64,000 bases of DNA from Chitinophaga sp. SYP-B3965 (GTDB lineage: Bacteria > Bacteroidota > Bacteroidia > Chitinophagales > Chitinophagaceae), in contig NZ_WJFD01000009.1 in NCBI RefSeq assembly GCF_009647655.1, forward strand, positions 1 through 64,000, in the 5' to 3' direction. How positions within the stretch are numbered: position 1 is the stretch's first letter; each line of letters begins with the position of its first letter. Below, in pieces: positions 58,375 to 64,000 of this stretch. The position numbers were made by a program, and so were the translations under genes. The notes under the pieces were generated by a model that did not search any database, had not been told where the DNA came from, and worked only from the letters and a program-made list of their open reading frames with translations.

Positions 58375-60192
58375 CTATTTAAATTCCTGCATCTCCACCA
58401 GCTTTCTGTAGATACCGTTGTTGGCCAGCAGTTGATCATGCTGCCCTCTTTCCATGATTTCTCCCTTATCCATAACAATTATTTCATGCGCATGCTGAAT
58501 AGTGGAAAGCCGGTGTGCGATCACGATAGTGGTGCGATTCTGCATCAGTTTGTCCAGCGCTTCCTGCACCAGTTTTTCTGATTCCGTATCCAATGCAGAG
58601 GTAGCCTCATCTAATATCAGGATCGGAGGATTTTTGAAGATAGCACGCGCAATAGTGAGACGTTGACGCTGTCCGCCACTGAGTTTGCTGCCCCTGTCAC
58701 CGATGAGTGTATCATAACCATTATCCAGTTGTGTAATGAATTCGTGTGCGTTGGCAATTCTCGCTGCTTCTATTACTTTAGCAGGATCTGCATCTGCCTG
58801 TCCGAATGCGATGTTGTTGAGCACACTGTCATTAAACAGGATGGCTTCCTGGGAAACGATGCCCATCAACTGCCGGAGGTCATGTAATTTGAGATCACGG
58901 ATATCTTTTCCATCTATGGTGATCTTTCCTTCGCTGGCATCATAAAAACGCGGCAGCAGATCCGCCATCGTAGATTTTCCCGCACCACTTTTTCCTACCA
59001 GCGCTATCATCTTCCCCTTTTCAATCGTAAGATTGATATCTCTTAATACGTATTGGTCTTCATATTTGAAAGATAAATGCTGGTACGAAATATTATCCTG
59101 AAAAGTGGATACAGGTACCGCATCTGGTTTATCTTCAATTTCAACCGGTTCATCCAGCACATCAAAGATGCGCTCGCCTGCCACCAATCCTCTTTGCATG
59201 GAAGTAAAGGCGTTGGAGATATTCTTTGCCGGTTGCAGAATGGTGAAGTACAACCCAAGGTACATAATGAATGTGCCCGGTTCAATTTGCTTCCCCAATA
59301 CCATATAGCCGCCGACCATTACCAGCACCACTACCAGGGTCACACCCAATGCTTCTGAAATAGGAGAAGCCAGTTCACGTTGATTGTAAATAGCTTTACT
59401 CAAACGGGTAAATGCACTGGTGATAACACCAAATTTTCGCTGCATATATGTCTCTGCCGTAAAGCTTTGAACAATACGCACACCACCCAGTGTTTCTTCA
59501 GATACGTTGAGCATTTTACCCAACATCTCCTGGCTGTAATAACCTTTCTTGCGCAGTTGCTTTGAAATATAAGAGATCAGCAAACCGGACAAAGGGAAGA
59601 ACACAAGCGTGAATAAAGTGAGTTGTACGGATATATAGAATAGCAGAAAAAAAGTGAAAATAATCACAAATGGATCACGCAATAGTACCTGGATGGAATT
59701 GGCGATGATGTATTCTACTTCAGAAACATCATTCGTCATAACAGACAACAGATCTCCTTTGCGGCGCTTATTAAAAAAAGAAAGTGATTGAGAGGTCACA
59801 CGTTCATATAGATTGTTCCGTATCCTTTCCAGTACATTCATCCGCAACCGGATCATCACCCGCATGCTGAGATAACGGGCACCATTGGCAATCACGGTAG
59901 CGCTGGCAATTATGATACAAACAAATCCCAAAGCATACATCTTACCATATGCATCACTGATCTGCAGGAAGTGGTATTGGAACAGATCGGTAAAATAACC
60001 GATCGTTAAAGAGAATTCCGGCATACCAGGTGGCTCCGGAGGCGTTTCTATAAACAGCACGTTCAGCAAAGGAGCCAGCATAGCAAAATTTATCAGCCCA
60101 AATATGATCCCGATAAGAGAATAGATCACATATTCCGGTAAATAATGGTGCAAGGGCTTTACAAATGCCAGCAAACGCTTAAAAGTCTTCAT
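58375..60192 (-). CDS. MsbA-like ABC exporter (fused permease-ATPase)
   Basis: A 605-residue half-transporter that works as a homodimer. Six membrane helices (about 20-320), then an ATPase domain: Walker A VGKSGAGKSTMADLLP (about 390), signature LSGGQRQRLTIARAI (about 500), Walker B PILILDEATSALD, H-loop IVIAHRLST. Lipid A/lipid flippase is the closest role, but drug or peptide export is possible. A -7 box (60213-60220) precedes it. Confidence 0.92.
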   Translation of the reverse strand: MKTFKRLLAFVKPLHHYLPEYVIYSLIGIIFGLINFAMLAPLLNVLFIETPPEPPGMPEFSLTIGYFTDLFQYHFLQISDAYGKMYALGFVCIIIASATVIANGARYLSMRVMIRLRMNVLERIRNNLYERVTSQSLSFFNKRRKGDLLSVMTNDVSEVEYIIANSIQVLLRDPFVIIFTFFLLFYISVQLTLFTLVFFPLSGLLISYISKQLRKKGYYSQEMLGKMLNVSEETLGGVRIVQSFTAETYMQRKFGVITSAFTRLSKAIYNQRELASPISEALGVTLVVVLVMVGGYMVLGKQIEPGTFIMYLGLYFTILQPAKNISNAFTSMQRGLVAGERIFDVLDEPVEIEDKPDAVPVSTFQDNISYQHLSFKYEDQYVLRDINLTIEKGKMIALVGKSGAGKSTMADLLPRFYDASEGKITIDGKDIRDLKLHDLRQLMGIVSQEAILFNDSVLNNIAFGQADADPAKVIEAARIANAHEFITQLDNGYDTLIGDRGSKLSGGQRQRLTIARAIFKNPPILILDEATSALDTESEKLVQEALDKLMQNRTTIVIAHRLSTIQHAHEIIVMDKGEIMERGQHDQLLANNGIYRKLVEMQEFK

Positions 60193-60212
60193 TCCTGTTA
60201 ATTGATGATCCG

Positions 60213-60220
60213 CAAAAGTA
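60213..60220 (-). promoter_or_regulatory. -7 box of the ABC exporter gene
   Basis: The minus strand reads TACTTTTG (perfect TAnnTTTG), 20 bases before the ATG at 60192. Confidence 0.4.
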
Positions 60221-60279
60221 CATTAAAAGCGGGAATCCACGTATGGGCGGGAGTTATGCGGATAACCATATAAATTGGT

Positions 60280-60287
60280 TAATTTTG
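60280..60287 (+). promoter_or_regulatory. -7 box of rbfA
   Basis: TAATTTTG matches TAnnTTTG, 42 bases before the rbfA ATG. A clear -33 TTG was not found. Confidence 0.35.
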
Positions 60288-60329
60288 GGCGGATTCCCAT
60301 AGAGGGGTGTTCAGCTTAAATTGAGTAAA

Positions 60330-60695
60330 ATGCAAGAAACAAAAAGGCAAAAGCAGGTAGGGCAACTGGTGCAGCAGGAATTGAGTGATATATTCCTGCG
60401 TATGGGGTTCAACGTTACAGAGGGAGGTATGATCTCCATCTCTTCCGTGAAAATGACACCCGATCTGCTGGAGGCAAGGGTATATTTAAGCATGTTCCAG
60501 ATCAGATCTCCGGAGGAAATGCTGGAAAAGATGAATGAGCGGATGGGAGAGATCAGGGGAGCACTGGGCAACCGTGTAGCCAAACAATTACGTCGTGTAC
60601 CTTACGTTAATTTCTTCCTGGATGATACGCTGGATCACGTGTTCAAGATGGAAGAACTCTTTAAGAAGATCAACGAGGATAAAGATAAGAAGTAA
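60330..60695 (+). CDS. rbfA: Ribosome-binding factor A
   Basis: A 121-residue KH-like factor for 30S maturation and cold adaptation. N-terminus MQETKRQKQVGQLVQQELSD, then VKMTPDLLEARVYLSMFQIR and the closing RVPYVNFFLDDTLDHVFKME, all typical. The start is the ATG at 60330, not the upstream TTG. The LolC/E-like permease gene starts 21 bases after the stop, so both are one transcript. Confidence 0.95.
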   Translation: MQETKRQKQVGQLVQQELSDIFLRMGFNVTEGGMISISSVKMTPDLLEARVYLSMFQIRSPEEMLEKMNERMGEIRGALGNRVAKQLRRVPYVNFFLDDTLDHVFKMEELFKKINEDKDKK

Positions 60696-60716
60696 CCTTT
60701 TCGGAATTATTACAAC

Positions 60717-61949
60717 ATGATCTGGCAATTTGCACTTCGTTATTTCCGGGCCCGTAAATCTACCAGTGCCATCAATATCATTGCGTGGGTGAGCGTGGGT
60801 GCAATTGCCGTAGGCACTGCCGCTTTGATCACTGTATTAAGTGTTTTCAACGGTTTCACCGGCCTTGTTAAATCACTGTATTCTTCCTTTTACCCCACCC
60901 TCAAAGTAGTGCCGGCCACCGGCAAAACCATTCTTTTAACAGCCAGCCAGCTCAAAGAGGTCGCCGCTATCCCGGGCGTAGCCTACTTTTCCCAGACCAT
61001 TGAAGAAAAGGCCGTACTGCGTTTTGGTAATGAGCAAACCATTGCCGTATTAAAAGGAGTAGATGCGCAATTCAAAACAGTAGCTGGTGTGCAGGATAAG
61101 ATCGTAAGAGGCCGCTTTGATCTGAGTCATGAAAATGGCTACCAGGCCGTATTTGGGATGGGAATAGAAACTGCGCTGGGTGTAGATGTGGAACATAGCC
61201 TGGTGCCTGTGAACGTTTACATCCCTAAAAGAGATGCCAACAGCAACCTGAATGCCGCCCTGCCGGAACAAGCGCTGAATACAGGCGTGATCTATCCTGT
61301 AGGCACTTTTGCCATTCAGCAGGAGTTTGACAGTAAATACATCCTCACAGATATCAGCTTCCTGCGGAATATATTGGACATGGCCCCGGGGGAAATGTCT
61401 TCGCTGGAATTATCACTGAAACCAGATTATTCAGAAAAAAAAGTAAAACGGAAAGTACAGGAATTGCTGGGAGATAATGTGAAAGTGCTTACCCGCGTAG
61501 AGCAGAATGCCACGATCTATAATGTGATGCAAACAGAAAAGTGGGTGGTGTATGTATTCCTGAGCTTCATCCTGGTGATTGCCGCTTTCAACATGATCGG
61601 GTCATTATCCATGCTCGTGATAGAAAAGCAAAAGGACATCACTATCCTGAAAGCCATGGGCAGCCGCAATGGCCTTATCCAGCGCATCTTTCTGATGGAG
61701 GGGCTGATCATAGCAGGTGCCGGCAGCGTTCTTGGTTTTAGCCTGGCCATCACCATTTGTTTATTACAGCAACATTTTGGCCTGGTAAAATTAGGAGGAG
61801 GTTCTTTCCTGATAGATGCCTTCCCGGTGGAAATGCATATAGATGACTTTATCCTGGTGAGTGTAACCATTCTCGTTATAGGGGTCCTGGCCAGCTGGTA
61901 TCCAGCTAAGAGGGCCGCGAGGCAAGAAATTGCACTGAAAGCCACTTAA
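60717..61949 (+). CDS. FtsX/LolC-type ABC transporter permease
   Basis: A 410-residue MacB/LolC/E-family permease. An N-terminal membrane helix (NIIAWVSVGAIAVGTAALIT), a periplasmic core domain (about 50-265), then the C-terminal FtsX domain with three helices: VVYVFLSFILVIAAFNMIGS, LIIAGAGSVLGFSLAITICL and ILVSVTILVIGVLASWYPAK. The cytoplasmic turn GSLSMLVIEKQKDITILKAM is characteristic. Lipoprotein release to the outer membrane is the closest role. No ATPase (LolD) gene is adjacent. Bidirectional terminator follows. Confidence 0.9.
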   Translation: MIWQFALRYFRARKSTSAINIIAWVSVGAIAVGTAALITVLSVFNGFTGLVKSLYSSFYPTLKVVPATGKTILLTASQLKEVAAIPGVAYFSQTIEEKAVLRFGNEQTIAVLKGVDAQFKTVAGVQDKIVRGRFDLSHENGYQAVFGMGIETALGVDVEHSLVPVNVYIPKRDANSNLNAALPEQALNTGVIYPVGTFAIQQEFDSKYILTDISFLRNILDMAPGEMSSLELSLKPDYSEKKVKRKVQELLGDNVKVLTRVEQNATIYNVMQTEKWVVYVFLSFILVIAAFNMIGSLSMLVIEKQKDITILKAMGSRNGLIQRIFLMEGLIIAGAGSVLGFSLAITICLLQQHFGLVKLGGGSFLIDAFPVEMHIDDFILVSVTILVIGVLASWYPAKRAARQEIALKAT

Positions 61950-61953
61950 ATAT

Positions 61954-61991
61954 AAAAGGCGCCGCATCAATAGACACGGCGCCTTTTTTTT
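61954..61991. terminator. Bidirectional terminator between the permease and transketolase genes
   Basis: AAAAGGCGCCG (61954-61964) pairs with CGGCGCCTTTT (61977-61987), followed by T to 61991. It serves the plus-strand permease and, from the other side, the convergent transketolase gene. Confidence 0.85.
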
Positions 61992-62006
61992 ATACTTACT
62001 TAGCGT

Positions 62007-62858
62007 TTAATAATCACCCAGTGTTTCAGGCAATTGTGCCAGTGCCTTCGCCAGCTGTTCATCATTAGGAGCAATGCCGTGCCATTCATGGGAACCTTCC
62101 ATGAAATCAACACCTTTACCCATGCCGGTTGTCATGAGTATTATAATGGGTTGGCCTTTGCCGCTGAGGCTTTTCGCCTTTTCCAACATAGCTACCACTG
62201 CATCCACATCATTTCCTTTCTCCAGTTTCAGCACTATCCAGCCAAAAGAGGTGAATTTAGCACCGAGGTCGCCCAGGCTCATTACTTTATCAGTAGGCCC
62301 GTCGATCTGCTGTCCATTATAATCCACAGTAGCAATCAGGTTGTCCACTTTATGATGCGCTGCAAACATAATGGCTTCCCAGTTCTGGCCTTCTTCCAGT
62401 TCACCATCTCCGTGAAGGGAATACACCAGTTTGCTGTCTTTATTGAGTTTCTTGGAGAGGGCTGCTCCCAGCGCAACACTCATACCCTGGCCGAGAGAAC
62501 CACTGGCAATACGAACACCGGGAAGATGTTCATGTGTCGTGGGATGCCCCTGGAGGCGGGAATTGAGTTTCCGGAAAGTAGCCAGTTCCGCTTTGGGGAA
62601 ATAGCCGGAATGCGCCAGTGCACTGTAATACACAGGAGAAATGTGACCATTGGAAAGGAAGAACAGGTCCTGATCTTTACCGTCCATATCAAACGGTACG
62701 GGATGATGTTCCATCACCTTGAAGAACAAGGCAGTAAAATAATCCGTACAGCCCAGGGATCCACCGGGGTGTCCGCTTTGTACGGCATGCACCATCCGTA
62801 CAATGTCCCGCCGGATCTGCGTGGCTATATCTTTCAGTTCTGGCATGATAATTGGCAT
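62007..62858 (-). CDS. Transketolase N-terminal subunit
   Basis: A 283-residue thiamine-diphosphate-binding half of a split transketolase of the non-oxidative pentose phosphate pathway. SGHPGGSLGCTDYFTALFFK (about 28), LFFLSNGHISPVYYSALAHS, and the ThDP motif GDGELEEGQNWEAIMFAAHH...DYNGQQIDG (about 150-190) are clear. The C-terminal pyrimidine-binding half (normally about 310 residues) is not encoded beside it. A -7 box (62870-62877) lies 11 bases upstream. The alternative start at 62846 (MPELKDIATQIRR) is possible. Confidence 0.93.
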   Translation of the reverse strand: MPIIMPELKDIATQIRRDIVRMVHAVQSGHPGGSLGCTDYFTALFFKVMEHHPVPFDMDGKDQDLFFLSNGHISPVYYSALAHSGYFPKAELATFRKLNSRLQGHPTTHEHLPGVRIASGSLGQGMSVALGAALSKKLNKDSKLVYSLHGDGELEEGQNWEAIMFAAHHKVDNLIATVDYNGQQIDGPTDKVMSLGDLGAKFTSFGWIVLKLEKGNDVDAVVAMLEKAKSLSGKGQPIIILMTTGMGKGVDFMEGSHEWHGIAPNDEQLAKALAQLPETLGDY

Positions 62859-62869
62859 TTTATAAGCCG

Positions 62870-62877
62870 CAAAAGTA
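62870..62877 (-). promoter_or_regulatory. -7 box of the transketolase gene
   Basis: The minus strand reads TACTTTTG (perfect TAnnTTTG), 11 bases before the ATG at 62858. Confidence 0.4.
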
Positions 62878-62955
62878 GTAAGAAATTGTCCAGATTCTCA
62901 GCGTAATCCAGCTTTTTTTGGAAGAATGGTTAAAAACCATAGTTTTTATAAAATG

Positions 62956-62988
62956 TTGATACGCATATCACTGAATTTAATATCTTTG
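62956..62988 (+). promoter_or_regulatory. Promoter of the WecA/MraY-family gene
   Basis: TTG (62956-62958), a 22-base spacer and TATCTTTG (62981-62988) fit the Bacteroidota promoter. The ATG at 63005 follows after 16 bases. Confidence 0.5.
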
Positions 62989-63004
62989 CATCACAACCCC
63001 CCGT

Positions 63005-64000
63005 ATGGAGAATGTAATTATCGCGACTGTCCTGAGTTTCGTTATAACCTATTTTGCCATACCCGTATTGATCCGGGTGGCAGAACTGAAACATCTGTAT
63101 GACGAACCAGACGAGCGCAAATCGCATAAATCCCGTATCCCCACGCTCGGCGGATTGGGTTTCTTTGCCGGCTTCGTGCTGGCAACGCTTGTTTGCGCAC
63201 CTTCAACGCAAACATTTCCACTTCAATATCTTGTTGCGGCTTTCTTCGTGATCTTCATTGTAGGCATGAAAGACGACATCACAGGACTTTCCCCTGTAAA
63301 GAAGCTGGTAGGCCAGCTGGTAGCAGCTTTTGCTATCATTTACCTGGGCAACCTCCAGATCCGTAACATGTACGGAATGTTTGGTATTGAAACATTACCG
63401 TATCATTTCAGCCTTTTACTGACTTATTTCACCTTCATCGTGGTGATCAATGCCTTCAACCTGATCGATGGTATCGATGGGCTGGCAGGTAGTATCGGTA
63501 TGCTGGTTTCCGCAGTGCTCGGTGCTTATTTCCTCTACGTGAACGAAGTGACCTTCGCCGTAATGGGATTCAGCCTCGCTGCAGGTCTTGCTGCTTTCCT
63601 GATCTTCAATATCACCCCCGCTAAAATATTCATGGGAGATACCGGTTCACTGTTAGTGGGCCTGGTGAACGCAACCCTGATCGTTAAATTCATTGAAATT
63701 GCAGGCAACCCGGCCAGTAAAATGCCGCTTCAGTCTGTACCTGCCATTGCATTTGCCATCCTGATCATCCCTTTGTTCGATACCTTACGGGTATTTGCTA
63801 TCCGGATGAGCCGCGGCAGATCTCCTTTTACTGCAGACAGGCACCATATTCACCATTACATGCTGGCACTGGGGCTTACTCACAGAGAAGCAACTTTGGT
63901 GGCCGTGGTATTCAATGCAGGTTTTATCACTTTAGCCTTTTCGTTACAAAATATAGGTACAACTTACCTGATGGCCCTGATCGGTACACTGGCCTTTGGA
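63005..64000 (+). CDS. WecA/MraY-family undecaprenyl-phosphate sugar-1-phosphate transferase (partial)
   Basis: An open frame of 332 codons runs from the ATG at 63005 to the window end, so the C-terminus is missing. It is an integral membrane enzyme that starts lipid-linked glycan assembly by moving a GlcNAc- or MurNAc-type phosphate to undecaprenyl phosphate. Family motifs: IPTLGGLGFFAGFVLA, VGMKDDITGLSPVKKLVGQL (Mg-binding DD), INAFNLIDGIDGLAGSIGML, IFMGDTGSLLVGLVNA and the nucleotide/Mg loop DRHHIHHYMLALGL (HIHH). The HIHH loop and NLIDGIDGLA point to WecA/TagO rather than MraY. About 8-10 membrane helices. Expressed from its own promoter. Confidence 0.92.
   Translation, partial: MENVIIATVLSFVITYFAIPVLIRVAELKHLYDEPDERKSHKSRIPTLGGLGFFAGFVLATLVCAPSTQTFPLQYLVAAFFVIFIVGMKDDITGLSPVKKLVGQLVAAFAIIYLGNLQIRNMYGMFGIETLPYHFSLLLTYFTFIVVINAFNLIDGIDGLAGSIGMLVSAVLGAYFLYVNEVTFAVMGFSLAAGLAAFLIFNITPAKIFMGDTGSLLVGLVNATLIVKFIEIAGNPASKMPLQSVPAIAFAILIIPLFDTLRVFAIRMSRGRSPFTADRHHIHHYMLALGLTHREATLVAVVFNAGFITLAFSLQNIGTTYLMALIGTLAFG

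Noticed and set aside
62034..62906. 290-residue plus-strand frame across the transketolase gene
   Set aside because: Reads His/Phe-rich nonsense opposite a gene with clear ThDP motifs, so it is a shadow.
1..64000. tRNA, rRNA, tmRNA, CRISPR array or intact insertion sequence
   Set aside because: No tRNA T-arm (GTTCGAATC-like) with matching acceptor stem, no repeat-spacer array, and no transposase or integrase reading frame was found by eye.

Overview
The window reads as a chromosomal segment of a member of the Bacteroidota, most likely Chitinophagaceae (Chitinophaga-like). The reasons are DUF5686/carboxypeptidase-regulatory and TolB/BamA-like outer-membrane proteins, a single-chain eukaryotic-type glycyl-tRNA synthetase, an isoleucyl-tRNA synthetase followed by a DksA-like protein with a Lys/Ala/Pro tail, a split transketolase, and Bacteroidota-type promoters (TAnnTTTG, sometimes preceded by TTG about 20 bases upstream) rather than E. 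coli-type boxes. I see no rRNA, tRNA, CRISPR array, prophage or intact insertion sequence. Most of the window is housekeeping DNA. The accessory-looking parts are about 13.6-14.0 kb, 41.3-44.5 kb, 49.3-50.4 kb and 54.9-56.7 kb.

Layout. 0-0.5 kb: intergenic repeats and a structured element. 0.5-4.2 kb (minus): PDZ protein and alaS. 4.5-6.7 kb (plus): M23 peptidase, MerR regulator, thioredoxin-fold secreted protein. 6.8-9.05 kb (minus): amidohydrolase and MscS channel. 9.2-11.8 kb (plus): prfA, DUF937-like protein, OmpA lipoprotein. 11.9-13.0 kb (minus): class III aminotransferase, divergent from a gamma carbonic anhydrase and two tiny lipoproteins. 14-18.9 kb (minus): an aerotolerance-type (Bat) operon MoxR-DUF58-BatD-like-BatA ending in rsgA. 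19.1-21.7 kb (plus): small conserved protein, cyclophilin, gcvH, VanZ, XRE regulator. 21.7-29.1 kb: two large outer-membrane proteins (minus) around a membrane protein/winged-helix/DgkA operon (plus). 29.2-34.1 kb: MBL hydrolase, flippase, ArfB, dtd, MazG-like, glyQS. 34.2-37 kb: lipoprotein, and an FNR-type reductase/AraC/SDR cluster. 37-41.3 kb: mfd and a SIMPL protein. 41.5-44.4 kb: lipoprotein, unknown basic protein, DUF1016 nuclease, orphan small ORF. 44.5-48.3 kb (minus): gyrB and an AsmA-like protein. 48.4-49.8 kb: AraC regulator, then a candidate 6S-type RNA. 49.9-54.9 kb: PepSY-like protein, ileS, DksA-like protein. 55-56.5 kb (minus): candidate toxin-antitoxin pair, REP-like hairpins and a small ORF. 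56.7-60.2 kb (minus): a GT81-like glycosyltransferase fused to a HAD domain, and an MsbA-like ABC exporter. 60.3-62 kb (plus): rbfA and a LolC/E-type permease. 62-62.9 kb (minus): transketolase N-terminal half. 63 kb-end: a WecA/MraY-family transferase cut by the window edge.

Shared themes are translation and its quality control (alaS, prfA, rsgA, arfB, dtd, glyQS, ileS, rbfA) and cell-envelope biogenesis (M23 peptidase, OmpA, flippase, MsbA-like and LolC/E-like transporters, WecA-like transferase). The most interesting items are a 6S-like rod-shaped RNA at 49.61-49.75 kb, an HTH/GNAT-like pair with an 18-bp palindromic operator at 55.0-56.0 kb, and a GT81-HAD fusion whose phosphatase domain has Asn in place of two catalytic Asp residues. 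All functional calls rest on motifs read by eye; no database search was run.
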